Shown one piece after another: positions 13,761-20,203 of a DNA stretch of 21,059 nt. Made by a program: the position numbers and the translations under genes. The stretch covers positions 1 through 21,059 of the IMG/VR virus record IMGVR_UViG_3300027290_000006; one strand, given 5' to 3'. This DNA is from a virus. Each line of letters begins with the position of its first letter. Positions within the stretch are counted from its first letter, which is position 1. The notes beneath the pieces were generated by a model. The model was not told where the DNA came from. It saw nothing but the letters and a program-made list of their open reading frames with translations, and made no database searches.

Positions 13761-14212
13761 TGGGAAAGATCAACAGCAGGGCGAAAGGCGCCCAGGCCGA
13801 AAGAAGCTTCATCAAGGAGTTGAGCGAGTTCCTGGGGGATGCGCTACTCGAGCCGATGAAGCGCAACCTGGAGCAGACCCGCAAGGGTGGTCACGACATC
13901 GTTGGGCTGGATGGCTTTGCCATCGAGATCAAACGGTACAAGGTAATCAAGGAGGGGGACATCGTCAGGTTTTGGGCGCAGGCCGTGGATCAAGCGAGGC
14001 GTGTCGACGCCGAGCCAGTGCTGGCGTACCGGGAAGACTTCTGCTCGTGGCGTGTGCGAATCCCGTGGGGATTCATGATGGAAGAGGACTGGGATGAGGA
14101 TGTGGACTTCACCATTGAGCTGTCGCTCAAGGCATTTGCCACCCTGGTGCGGGAGCGGCTTGTCCTCGCCGCTTTACAAAGCAACGCAACACCACATAAG
14201 ATCGCGGCATGA
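13760..14212 (+). CDS. PD-(D/E)XK endonuclease, putative Holliday-junction resolvase-like, 150 aa
   Basis: Motifs: RAKGAQAERSFIKEL with E14, then GGHDIVGLDGFAIEIKRY with D46, E56-x-K58, and WAQAVDQA with Q74. This is the order expected in a resolvase-type PD-(D/E)XK active site, and the block NLEQTRKGGHDIVG matches what I know of phage PDDEXK proteins. It would process branched recombination intermediates, giving the phage a resolvase alongside the ERF annealase. The C-terminal part is helical. Last gene of the rightward early operon, followed by an intrinsic terminator. Confidence 0.75.
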   Translation: MGKINSRAKGAQAERSFIKELSEFLGDALLEPMKRNLEQTRKGGHDIVGLDGFAIEIKRYKVIKEGDIVRFWAQAVDQARRVDAEPVLAYREDFCSWRVRIPWGFMMEEDWDEDVDFTIELSLKAFATLVRERLVLAALQSNATPHKIAA

Positions 14213-14260
14213 AGCGTTGAGGCATGAGCCTCCACCCAAATGCGGTGAGCTGCAACATAG

Positions 14261-14288
14261 GCCCCTGGCATTGCGTCCAGGGGCTTTT
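14261..14288 (+). terminator. Intrinsic terminator of the rightward early operon
   Basis: Perfect 8-bp stem GCCCCTGG (14261-14268) / CCAGGGGC (14277-14284), 8-nt loop, followed by TTTT. It lies 48 bp after the last early gene and faces the terminator of the opposing operon. Confidence 0.8.
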
Positions 14289-14330
14289 CATTTGGGCGGT
14301 CGTGTAAATATCGACTTGGCCCCCGAGGTT

Positions 14331-14359
14331 AAAAAAAAGAAATGGGGGCATAGCCCCCA
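14331..14359 (-). terminator. Intrinsic terminator of the leftward accessory block
   Basis: On the minus strand a GC-rich stem (14353-14358 / 14344-14349, extended by one A-T pair, 3-nt loop) is followed by a U-rich tract coming from the A run at 14331-14338. It sits directly after the stop of the HTH gene at 14364. Confidence 0.8.
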
Positions 14360-14363
14360 CTCT

Positions 14364-14774
14364 TTACTGGAAGAAGTCCTTGATGCGCTGCCACAGGCTG
14401 CGCTTCGGACCACGAATCATGGTGATGGTTCCGGCCTCGACCGGGGTCGGCTCGGGCATCACTATCTTCGGCGGCTTGTCCTTGACGATCTTGATCACTG
14501 GCTTGGGCTGCTTTCTGGCCAGACCGGGCGTGTCCTTGTTCCGGTCTGGAGTCGTGCCAGCCTTAGCGTAGTCATCGTACCCAGGCCAGAGACCGGCGCT
14601 CATGAGCACGTTGTAGATGGTCGAGGTTGGACGACGCATTGCATCGGCGATCTCTTGCACCTTGCCCTGGCCTGACGTCCAGAGCTGGATGATGGTCATG
14701 CGTTCTTGCGGCGATACCTTGCGGCGCGGCGAGGACTTGCGTTTTCTTGGCTTGGTTGGTTCTGTGGAGCTCAT
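14364..14774 (-). CDS. HTH DNA-binding protein, 136 aa
   Basis: A basic N-terminal arm (PRKRKSSPRRKVSPQ) is followed by a homeodomain-like HTH, SPQERMTIIQLWTSGQGKVQEIADAMRRPTSTIYNVL (about 21-57). A Pro/Lys-rich linker (KPVIKIVKDKPPKIVMPEPTP) and a short amphipathic C-terminal helix (SLWQRIKDFFQ) close it. It could be a regulator. Its ATG overlaps the preceding stop (ATGA), and the 88-residue longer reading was rejected since it is arginine-rich noise. Last gene of the leftward accessory block. Confidence 0.7.
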   Translation of the reverse strand: MSSTEPTKPRKRKSSPRRKVSPQERMTIIQLWTSGQGKVQEIADAMRRPTSTIYNVLMSAGLWPGYDDYAKAGTTPDRNKDTPGLARKQPKPVIKIVKDKPPKIVMPEPTPVEAGTITMIRGPKRSLWQRIKDFFQ

Positions 14775-14974
14775 AACTGAAAAGTCTTTCTGAGATACGA
14801 CATCATGTTTTTCTTCCACCTCTGGTCGCTCGGCGACACCGGGAAGATGACTTTGTGAATCACGTCGTCCTTTCGGATGACGCACTTGATGTGTCCGCCT
14901 GATTGATCGGTGGACTCGAGCCTGAGCCCGAGTCCCTTGATCAACCGCCGAACTTCTAGTTGATGGCGGTCCAC
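14771..14974 (-). CDS. HicA-like small phage protein, 67 aa (GTG start)
   Basis: Residues 11-63 read LIKGLGLRLESTDQSGGHIKCVIR...HKVIFPVSPSDQRWKKNMMSYLRK, a pattern I recognise from phage proteins with a HicA-like (double-stranded RNA-binding) fold: a Gly-His in the first half and a P-x-S-P-S-D-x-R element. No HicB-type antitoxin is next to it, so an mRNA-interferase role is doubtful. GTG 14974 was chosen because AAAGGAAAGGA directly precedes it and it overlaps the preceding gene only slightly; a TTG further in (14944) is possible. Codon overlap with the HTH gene is ATGA. Confidence 0.55.
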   Translation of the reverse strand: MDRHQLEVRRLIKGLGLRLESTDQSGGHIKCVIRKDDVIHKVIFPVSPSDQRWKKNMMSYLRKTFQL

Positions 14975-15219
14975 TCCTTTCCTTTCCTGATTCCCACTTC
15001 CTCGGGTGGGTAGCCGTCCGGGTACTGGATGTATCCATTGCTGGTGATGGTTGTCTCTGGGTGAATCCTGAGAGACATCATCACGGGCGAGTGAGTGACG
15101 CGCTGGATGCGCTGACGTGCAACTTCGATGGAAGGCCCACGCGAGCGTGAGCCGTCCTTGCACACCAGCATGTACTCCAGCTCTACCTCATTGCGAGGTA
15201 TCGCCTTGATTGCTGGCAT
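14956..15219 (-). CDS. Hypothetical phage protein, 87 aa
   Basis: The core IPRNEVELEYMLVCKDGSRSRGPSIEVARQRI resembles a family of small phage proteins in which a strand pair (VEYMLVCKDG, RSRGPS) precedes a helix. The C-terminal half (SNGYIQYPDGYPPEEVG) is extended. Function unknown. The start at 15219 has a poor Shine-Dalgarno and overlaps the preceding gene by 32 nt; ATG 15171 with GGAG is an alternative. Confidence 0.55.
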   Translation of the reverse strand: MPAIKAIPRNEVELEYMLVCKDGSRSRGPSIEVARQRIQRVTHSPVMMSLRIHPETTITSNGYIQYPDGYPPEEVGIRKGKEWTAIN

Positions 15220-15382
15220 CGTTGACTGTTTGAATGAGGGTTGTGAGTTCGGTGTGTATCGTGTTTGGGATGAGGTCGATCTCCTTCATGTCTGAGATGG
15301 CTACCTGAATCTGGAGAAGGCGGAACGTGTCTGTCGACGCGTCCGTGATCTCCAGCTTGACGTGCTCTTTCCAATCGTCCAT
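15188..15382 (-). CDS. Small hypothetical protein, 64 aa
   Basis: An acidic, helical protein (MDDWKEHVKLEITDAS..., DLIPNTIHTELTTLIQTVND), not recognised. ATG 15382 has GGGAGG three bases upstream and lies 13 nt after the glutamine amidotransferase stop, so it is probably on the same transcript. The longer frame to 15568 is a shadow of the amidotransferase gene. Confidence 0.55.
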   Translation of the reverse strand: MDDWKEHVKLEITDASTDTFRLLQIQVAISDMKEIDLIPNTIHTELTTLIQTVNDASNQGDTSQ

Positions 15383-15395
15383 CTGCCTCCCGTGC

Positions 15396-16385
15396 TTAGT
15401 TGATGAGGCTGGGGGCGATGGAGTCGGAAGCGAACAAGTCGGCGATCCACTCGGCTGCGGTCTCGGGGAAGTCCTCGACCAGGTCCTCGACGTCATCGAC
15501 GTCGTCGTACCAGTACGACAGCAGAGCTGCCGCCTTGTGCGGTGCGTCGAACACCCACTGCTCGACACCCTCTACGCCGCGACGCGACCATTGGTTGTGT
15601 GCTGCGCGAACGTACGGGCTGATCTGTGATGCGGTGAACGTCTGCTTCGGCAGGCCCCTGTGCGAGGACTTGGTGTCCTTGCTATCCGGGATGTACGAAC
15701 CCTTGGCCTCGGTCGTGCCGGTGCGCCAGGTGCTGTAGTAGTCCTCGTAGTCGTCGTCCTGGAAGCGGCTGCGGTATCCGCCGTAGCCTGAGTACATGTT
15801 GGTGTAGCCGCCGCCTTGCGTGCCGGTGAACTTGTGGTACGACCAGGCGTAGGTGTTGGACAGCCAGGCGTTCTGGTAGTTGACGCCAGCTTGCGCGTTG
15901 ATCACCACGACGGCTCCGTCTGCACGCACCAGTGCGAACTTGTTGCTGCGGCCGATGAGCTCGCCCACGAACTTCTGCCAGTCGACGTCGGTCAGCAGCT
16001 CGGGGTTGCCGATGAGCGCCGGACGGATGAAGTTCTGGATGAAGTGCCAGGTGTCGGACTTGGCTTTGTCTGCGGCGTTGCCGGTGGACAGGATGCCGTT
16101 GTGCGCCAGCCAGACGTCGTCCGTCACCTTGTAGGGATGGCAGTTGTCGAAGTCGATGTCGCCGTGCGTCTGCATGCGTGCGTGCCACACGCAGTTCTTG
16201 CCTTCGGCGTGCTTGCGGTAGAAGTCGACGAACTCCTGCGCGTTGGCGGGCAGGCACTTGAAGATGTGCATCTTGTCGCCGTCGGCATACATGACGCCCA
16301 GGCCGTCCTGGTTCTTGTTGTAGACGTCGGCGAGAAACTCATCGCTGAATGTGGATTGGGTGGTTTGTTGTACGAGAAGACACAT
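15396..16385 (-). CDS. Class II glutamine amidotransferase-like protein, 329 aa
   Basis: The complete Ntn-hydrolase glutaminase set is present: Cys2 after the initiator Met (MCLLVQ), expected to become the N-terminal nucleophile; H68-A-R70 (VWHARMQTHG); H95-N-G97 (LAHNGIL); and S110-D111-T (KSDTW). GAT-II domains hydrolyse glutamine and pass ammonia to a partner synthase domain. Here no synthase is fused: about 110 residues follow the domain as a Tyr/Gly/Asp-rich linker (GGGYTNMYSGYGGYRSR, DDDYEDYYS), and a helical C-terminal part is rich in acidic residues. The natural partner is the adjacent amidoligase, whose stop is 28 bp upstream of this ATG (AAGGA precedes it). Confidence 0.8.
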   Translation of the reverse strand: MCLLVQQTTQSTFSDEFLADVYNKNQDGLGVMYADGDKMHIFKCLPANAQEFVDFYRKHAEGKNCVWHARMQTHGDIDFDNCHPYKVTDDVWLAHNGILSTGNAADKAKSDTWHFIQNFIRPALIGNPELLTDVDWQKFVGELIGRSNKFALVRADGAVVVINAQAGVNYQNAWLSNTYAWSYHKFTGTQGGGYTNMYSGYGGYRSRFQDDDYEDYYSTWRTGTTEAKGSYIPDSKDTKSSHRGLPKQTFTASQISPYVRAAHNQWSRRGVEGVEQWVFDAPHKAAALLSYWYDDVDDVEDLVEDFPETAAEWIADLFASDSIAPSLIN

Positions 16386-16413
16386 GTTGATATTTCCTTG
16401 GTTGAATGTTTGA

Positions 16414-17751
16414 TCAGGCGGTTTCGAGACGGTTCTCGAGATACGGGACGAGCATGTCGGTGTCGCCGGACTCGTCGGAGCGGATGAACTCGAGAAACTT
16501 GTCGGCCTTGAGTTCGCGGATCGACGTGGTTGAGCGACCGCAGAACTCGACGAGAGCGTTCGAGAACTGGATCGCAGCCATGACCGATTCGTACTTGAGG
16601 CTGCCCTTGAAGATGCGGAACTCGATGGTCTTGCGCGGCGTGATGTTCACTGCCTCGTACCGGTCATCGGACTGTGCTGATCGGCCGATCTTCTTGCTCT
16701 TGATGCGGCAATAGCCCTCGGCGTACCGACGTGCGACAGCGCGGACCAGGTCCTCGTTGTCCGGGTCGTTGATGAACGACACGATCTTGGCGATCTGCAA
16801 CTTGGACAACCCATCCTTGCTGACGTGAACGTGCAGTCCGCATGTCGTGGTGTTGTGCGAGCGCAGGCTGCGGACGGCGTTCTTGTCCTTGAGCCAGGCC
16901 CAAAGATCACGGTGCTTGTCCAGGCCCATCGGCTGGCTGATGATCTCGAAGCCGTTGCTCAGAGAGCCGTCGTTCTCGAAGAACACCTTGGCTCCGAACT
17001 GCTCGTCGTTGATCAGCTTGTGTAGCGCCAGAGCCTTCTCGCCACGCTCGTTATCCCGCACCTCCACCTCGAGCTCGACGCCGAGGTAGCGCTTCTTCAT
17101 CTTGGTCCAGTCGCTGATCTGCGGACGCTGCGATCCCTTGCTGCTGTGGTAGTTGCCGATGACACGAGCTGACGGGCTGTAGTCGACGTGGTGGTACTCG
17201 TCGTCGTCGTCGTCGAACTGGAAGTCGTCGTCGTCCTCGTGGATCACGCAGCGGTTGCCGTATTGGTCGAGCGCGTCGCGTGAGCTGTCCGAGTAGACGT
17301 ACATGTCGTAGTAATCGGACCAGCGGTAGCTGTCGTCGATGCAGCTGCGGCAGATCTGCGCGTCCTCGTTGTTGTAGTAGGACCGCACCTCACGCACCAG
17401 CTCCCACTCACCGCAGTCATCGCAGCGGGTGATGATGTCCCTGTCTTTCAGGAGGTCGATGCAATCGTCTGAGTCGTCGGCGCTGTCGTACCGGCTGATC
17501 CAGTCGCTGAAGTCGCCGACTTCCCAGGCGGAGTAGCGATCAAGCCAGAGCTTGAGGTGCAGCATCATGCAGCCCTCTTCCTCCCCCATGATGGTGAGAA
17601 CAATGGACTTGATGCCGACGAACTTGCAGATGTCGAAGAGCTGGTCGACGTCACCTCCTTCGAGTGCTCGCTTGGCAACTTGATGTGCGAACTTTGACTT
17701 GGCCGTGTAGGTTTGTGTGGCCAGGCGTTCAAGGTATGGATAGTTCTTCAT
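16414..17751 (-). CDS. Putative amidoligase (Amidoligase_2 / COOH-NH2 ligase family), 445 aa
   Basis: An ATP-dependent carboxylate-amine ligase of the glutamine-synthetase-like superfamily by motif: GVELEVE (224-230, metal-binding glutamates), ENDGSL (259-264), GFEI (267-270), CGLHVHVS (304-311), RYEAVN (364-369) and TIEFRIFKG (375-383), in family order. Ahead of it lie about 105 unassigned residues, a zinc ribbon (C110, C113, C134, C137) and an Asp-rich stretch (172-185, HEDDDDFQFD) before the catalytic domain. The family makes amide bonds in small molecules or on proteins; the substrate here is unknown. ATG 17751 has GGAAGG 3 nt upstream. A start at 17868 would read through a terminator hairpin and is rejected. 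Next gene: a glutamine amidotransferase, likely its ammonia source. Confidence 0.8.
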   Translation of the reverse strand: MKNYPYLERLATQTYTAKSKFAHQVAKRALEGGDVDQLFDICKFVGIKSIVLTIMGEEEGCMMLHLKLWLDRYSAWEVGDFSDWISRYDSADDSDDCIDLLKDRDIITRCDDCGEWELVREVRSYYNNEDAQICRSCIDDSYRWSDYYDMYVYSDSSRDALDQYGNRCVIHEDDDDFQFDDDDDEYHHVDYSPSARVIGNYHSSKGSQRPQISDWTKMKKRYLGVELEVEVRDNERGEKALALHKLINDEQFGAKVFFENDGSLSNGFEIISQPMGLDKHRDLWAWLKDKNAVRSLRSHNTTTCGLHVHVSKDGLSKLQIAKIVSFINDPDNEDLVRAVARRYAEGYCRIKSKKIGRSAQSDDRYEAVNITPRKTIEFRIFKGSLKYESVMAAIQFSNALVEFCGRSTTSIRELKADKFLEFIRSDESGDTDMLVPYLENRLETA

Positions 17752-17773
17752 AAACCTTCCGTGTTTGGACAAT

Positions 17774-17796
17774 AAAAAACCCGCCGATTGGCGGGT
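17774..17796 (-). terminator. Intrinsic terminator just upstream of the amidoligase gene
   Basis: On the minus strand, ACCCGCC (17796-17790) pairs with GGCGGGT (17785-17779) around a 4-nt loop and is followed by a run of six T residues. It ends leftward transcripts coming from the small-gene cluster only 23 nt before the amidoligase ATG (17751), leaving no room for a promoter between them. Confidence 0.7.
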
Positions 17797-17839
17797 CACG
17801 AAATGTGCAAACAGTTCTACATACAAACAGCAAGAGGGG

Positions 17840-17864
17840 CTTCCCTCCTCCAACAGGAGGGAAG
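17840..17864 (-). promoter_or_regulatory. 10-bp perfect hairpin between gene cluster and terminator
   Basis: CTTCCCTCCT (17840-17849) is the exact complement of AGGAGGGAAG (17855-17864), 5-nt loop. It lies 44 bp ahead of the terminator in the leftward transcript, has no T tract of its own and lies in a gene-free gap (17752-17877). Possibly a processing site, antiterminator or promoter-proximal leader. Confidence 0.45.
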
Positions 17865-17877
17865 ACACTCAGTTGAT

Positions 17878-18354
17878 TCAAGCAGGCACTGGAATCCTCC
17901 GGGCCTTCTTCATCCTGATCTGACTCCACACGTAGTCGAGTGCCGACTCAAGTTGATTGATCGTGCAGATGTCGAGCTGGGCGTCGTGAATTTCCATCGT
18001 CTGGTTGATTGCTGTCAGCTCAGGTCCTGACAGAACAAACTTGCCAACCTTGGACGAGCGCACGCCGACGCTGTACAGAGCGTCTTGGCCCGCCTTGATC
18101 TCGCTTCTGTAGTCCTCGCCCAGGCCTTTGATGGCTAGCGCTTCGGTGACGTTGAACGCATTGATGATGGCGTCCATGTCGTCCTTGTTGGCCTCGCCCT
18201 TGCGCAGAGAGTCAATGGCGATGTGGTTTCTGATCCTGGTGCGGGTGATGATTGATCCGTTCTCGACGTCGGCAGCCTTCTGCATTCCCGACTTGATCCA
18301 GCTCATGTTGTCCAGGCGCACGCCTTTTGGTTTGTACTTACTGCGTTTGCGCAC
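17878..18354 (-). CDS. Conserved phage protein of unknown function, 158 aa (GTG start)
   Basis: The blocks KYKPKGVRLDNMSWIKSG, LGEDYRSEIKAGQDALYSVG and LTAINQTMEIHDAQLDI recur together in a family of phage proteins from beta- and gammaproteobacterial phages. Function unknown. It is helical with a basic N-terminal tail. Of two tandem GTG codons, 18354 lies 7 nt after GGAG and is preferred over 18357 (4 nt). It overlaps the preceding gene by 17 nt. The frame is open to 18411, but that part has no start signal. Confidence 0.65.
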   Translation of the reverse strand: MRKRSKYKPKGVRLDNMSWIKSGMQKAADVENGSIITRTRIRNHIAIDSLRKGEANKDDMDAIINAFNVTEALAIKGLGEDYRSEIKAGQDALYSVGVRSSKVGKFVLSGPELTAINQTMEIHDAQLDICTINQLESALDYVWSQIRMKKARRIPVPA

Positions 18355-18505
18355 CACGGTTCTCCAGCACAATTTTCTCCAGCTTCTCCACTGCAACGCA
18401 CAGGTCCTCATGCAGGTAGTCGGGCAGCGGTGTCTTGGTGCTGAATGCCCACGACTCCAGCGCGGACAGCAGCTTGATCAGTTTGATCGCGTCTTCTTTG
18501 CTCAT
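18338..18505 (-). CDS. Small helical phage protein, 55 aa
   Basis: MSKEDAIKLIKLLSALESWAFSTKTPLPDYLHEDLC, then a helix (VEKLEKIVLENRG). This is a recurring small phage protein, probably two helices, with no known function. ATG 18505 has GGAGAAG at the right distance and overlaps the stop of the 25-aa membrane gene (ATGA). Confidence 0.6.
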   Translation of the reverse strand: MSKEDAIKLIKLLSALESWAFSTKTPLPDYLHEDLCVAVEKLEKIVLENRGAQTQ

Positions 18506-18579
18506 TTGTTTCTTCTCCAGAAAGCCCACACGTAGACAAGCGTGTGAGCGGTGCCGATGAGGTACATCCACCAAGTCAT
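18502..18579 (-). CDS. Tiny membrane protein, 25 aa
   Basis: MTWWMYLIGTAHTLVYVWAF then WRRNK: a single hydrophobic, Trp/Tyr-rich helix with a basic C-terminus, so probably one membrane span. It is preceded by GAGGAG 6 nt upstream of the ATG and is coupled at both ends by ATGA overlaps, which makes it more than a chance frame. Function unknown. Confidence 0.5.
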   Translation of the reverse strand: MTWWMYLIGTAHTLVYVWAFWRRNK

Positions 18580-18743
18580 AAGCAACTCCTCAACGTCATC
18601 AGGCCAAGCATCAGGACAATGAATCCCAACAGAGCCCACACCAATTGCCCGTCAGCAGGGGTTGGCTTTTCTTCCTCCAGTTGCTTTCGCACCGGGCATT
18701 CCCTGCCTTGTCGGCAGTTGCCGTATTCGTCACAGCAGTTCAT
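18576..18743 (-). CDS. Cys-rich single-pass membrane protein, 55 aa
   Basis: MNCCDEYGNCRQGRECPVRK is a cysteine-rich head with the CRQGRxCPVR pattern common in small phage proteins; a charged stretch and a single hydrophobic helix follow (LVWALLGFIVLMLGLMTL, about 36-53). GAGGA precedes ATG 18743. It overlaps its neighbours by ATGA at both ends. Function unknown; membrane topology and the cysteines (metal or redox) are inference. Confidence 0.6.
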   Translation of the reverse strand: MNCCDEYGNCRQGRECPVRKQLEEEKPTPADGQLVWALLGFIVLMLGLMTLRSCL

Positions 18744-18832
18744 TTGATGATCCTCATAAACGCGCCGCACCGAGAGCACTTGTAAAGTGGCTGACCCTCC
18801 ACGGGTTCCCAGCGGTGTTGGCATTGACTCAT
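18740..18832 (-). CDS. Tiny zinc-finger-like protein, 30 aa
   Basis: MSQCQHRWEPVEGQPLYKCS, then RCGAFMRIIK: C4-x-H6 and C19-x2-C22 could bind one zinc. The CxHxW...Y+CxxCG pattern is a recurrent mini-protein in tailed phages. CGGAG lies 7 nt before ATG 18832, and ATGA overlaps couple it to both neighbours. Function unknown. Confidence 0.55.
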   Translation of the reverse strand: MSQCQHRWEPVEGQPLYKCSRCGAFMRIIK

Positions 18833-19221
18833 GGTGTTACTCCGAAAAGCGCGGACGTCAGCGCGTCGCGTCTTGGTTTTTTGTTTGCGTGATACGCCGC
18901 TCTGCGTCTTGCCTTGATGTCTTCCCATTCACCCGACGCACGAGCGTTGCGCCTGTACCTTCGAGTGCGGCCGATGTCGTTTAGCAGCTTGGGAATCTTT
19001 GGCTTGAAGCCAGCTGGCGCAGGTCCAGGGTGGAAGACAGAAACCATCGGTCCACCGTTTGGATGCACTTCCTTGTGGTGAAGATGAATCTCGTCTGCGG
19101 TACGCAGGTCTGTGAACCATCGAGAGACAGTGGCCAGACTGAGACCTGTCCTGGCCCTGACATCAGCGTTGCTGCCTGGCAGTGCGGCCAGGACGATCGC
19201 CCTGTACGCACGCTTGCTCAC
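18829..19221 (-). CDS. Winged-helix/HTH protein, 130 aa (GTG start)
   Basis: N-terminal KRAYRAIVLAALPGSNADVRARTGLSLATVSRWFTDLR is a clear helix-turn-helix of MarR/ArsR-like rhythm, followed by a wing-like EIHLHHKEVHPNGGPMVSVF. A proline-bearing linker and a very basic C-terminal half (RRYRRNARAS, ARRRAAYHANKKPRR) follow. DNA binding is likely, and it may regulate this block. GTG 19221 overlaps the preceding stop (GTGA); a longer reading to 19281 lacks a start signal. Confidence 0.65.
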   Translation of the reverse strand: MSKRAYRAIVLAALPGSNADVRARTGLSLATVSRWFTDLRTADEIHLHHKEVHPNGGPMVSVFHPGPAPAGFKPKIPKLLNDIGRTRRYRRNARASGEWEDIKARRRAAYHANKKPRRDALTSALFGVTP

Positions 19222-19400
19222 TTGCCGTCCTCCCGGTCGATCGGGATGTATTGGCAGTTCTCGTCGAGCGAGTTGACGCACTCATGCTGCGGCGTGCGCT
19301 CACCCCAGGTCTGATCTGGGTGCTTGGCCCAGCGCTGGCATCGCTTGCAGTTCTGATCAGGCAGCGATGCGTGGCATCTGGCGTAGTCATAAGGAAGCAT
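19218..19400 (-). CDS. Small cysteine-rich phage protein, 60 aa
   Basis: Starts MLPYDYARCHASLPDQNCKR and has six cysteines in all, including CKRC and a C-terminal ENCQYIPIDR. A small metal-binding protein is plausible. AAGGGG before ATG 19400 and a 14-nt overlap with the 56-aa gene support the start. Function unknown. Confidence 0.55.
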   Translation of the reverse strand: MLPYDYARCHASLPDQNCKRCQRWAKHPDQTWGERTPQHECVNSLDENCQYIPIDREDGK

Positions 19401-19557
19401 TGCCTGTTCCCCTTTCGATTGGTTTGGCGAGCAACCACCTGTCACCGAGCAAGCGAATCTGACGCACCCATTGACGCTGGTATGAGCGGTTGTGATTCGC
19501 CGGGATGTGAGGGTTGTTGAATAGTTGGCGCACATGGCGCAAAGCGTTTGTCTTCAT
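19387..19557 (-). CDS. Small phage protein, 56 aa
   Basis: The sequence starts MKTNALRHVRQLFNNPHIPA and continues NRSYQRQWVRQIRLLGDRWL; the R-x-W-V-R-x-I/V-R-x-L-G-x-R-W-L-L-A block recurs in many phage mini-proteins. It is basic and probably helical. The Shine-Dalgarno is modest (AAGAGA), and it is the first gene after the terminator at 19611-19626, so a promoter should lie in the 50-bp AT-rich stretch between them. Function unknown. Confidence 0.55.
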   Translation of the reverse strand: MKTNALRHVRQLFNNPHIPANHNRSYQRQWVRQIRLLGDRWLLAKPIERGTGNASL

Positions 19558-19606
19558 TCGATTATCTCTTGCGTAAATATTGAAATGGGAGTGCTTCGCT
19601 TAAATG

Positions 19607-19626
19607 AAAACGCCCCCGAAGGGGCG
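19607..19626 (-). terminator. Intrinsic terminator between two leftward units
   Basis: On the minus strand, CGCCCC (19626-19621) pairs with GGGGCG (19616-19611) around the stable tetraloop TTCG, followed by TTTTC. It separates the distal leftward unit (genes 19647-21059) from the small-gene cluster below it. Confidence 0.75.
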
Positions 19627-19646
19627 CTGTCATGGATTGTGTATGG

Positions 19647-19796
19647 TCATGTGAACCATAAGTAGACGCCGTGGATGATGCCGATCGGGAAGAAGATCGC
19701 CCCGGCCAACAGCAGCAGCCATGAGGCTGTGCTGAAGCAGAAGAAGATGTGCGTGAACCAGGCGCAGATCGCCGAGATGCCGATGACCCAGCCCAT
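19647..19796 (-). CDS. Small two-helix membrane protein, 49 aa
   Basis: MGWVIGISAICAWFTHIFFC, then a second hydrophobic part (WLLLLAGAIFFPIGIIHGVYLWF). Nearly the whole chain is hydrophobic with two putative spans around a short FSTAS turn. This type recurs in phages. It starts 2 nt after the preceding stop and is the last gene before the terminator. Function unknown. Confidence 0.6.
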   Translation of the reverse strand: MGWVIGISAICAWFTHIFFCFSTASWLLLLAGAIFFPIGIIHGVYLWFT

Positions 19797-19798
19797 GA

Positions 19799-20203
19799 TC
19801 ACCACCAAGAGTCGTACACGACTGCCTTGCCTTCGGCGATGGCTGCTCGTGCTTTGGTAACGAAGTCCCGGACCTCTTGGGTGGACTCTGGAGTCATCTC
19901 ATCCTCGTCACCCCAGAAGAATCCAGACCTGGGCTTCAGGTTTCCCGCCTCATCCCATAGTCTGTCCAGGTCGGCTGGCATGAGCCTGAGCGTGGTGCAG
20001 TTGAACGACTCAGAGCCGCCGCCCTTCTTGTAGTACAGGTCGGCCATCCACTGGTGCAGGTTGTTGAACTTGCGCCAGTAGGCGAAGTCTGTGTCGACGC
20101 CTTCTCTTGCCTTGCCATCCTCGAATACCTGGTCGTTAAGATCGACCTGCTTGTCACCGAGCCGATTGGCTGGGATCGTGTAAGCGTACATATCAAGACC
20201 CAT
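19799..20203 (-). CDS. Conserved phage protein of the MGLDMY type, 134 aa
   Basis: Starts MGLDMYAYTIPANRLGDKQV, then FAYWRKFNNLHQWMADLYY and later PRSGFFWGDEDEM, closing with AIAEGKAVVYDSWW. The MGLDMY start, YWRKxNxLHxW and GFFxG blocks occur together in a phage family with no known function. ATG 20203 is preferred over 20224 because GAGGAG lies before it and the family starts there. It overlaps the preceding gene by 11 nt. Confidence 0.7.
   Translation of the reverse strand: MGLDMYAYTIPANRLGDKQVDLNDQVFEDGKAREGVDTDFAYWRKFNNLHQWMADLYYKKGGGSESFNCTTLRLMPADLDRLWDEAGNLKPRSGFFWGDEDEMTPESTQEVRDFVTKARAAIAEGKAVVYDSWW

Noticed and set aside
15816-16487. 223-codon plus frame across the amidotransferase gene
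   Set aside because: The opposing frame shows all GAT-II catalytic residues; this one is Val-rich antisense noise.
17752-17868. A 39-residue N-terminal extension of the amidoligase
   Set aside because: The extension would translate through both the hairpin and the terminator and has no Shine-Dalgarno sequence; the GGAAGG before ATG 17751 is a better start.
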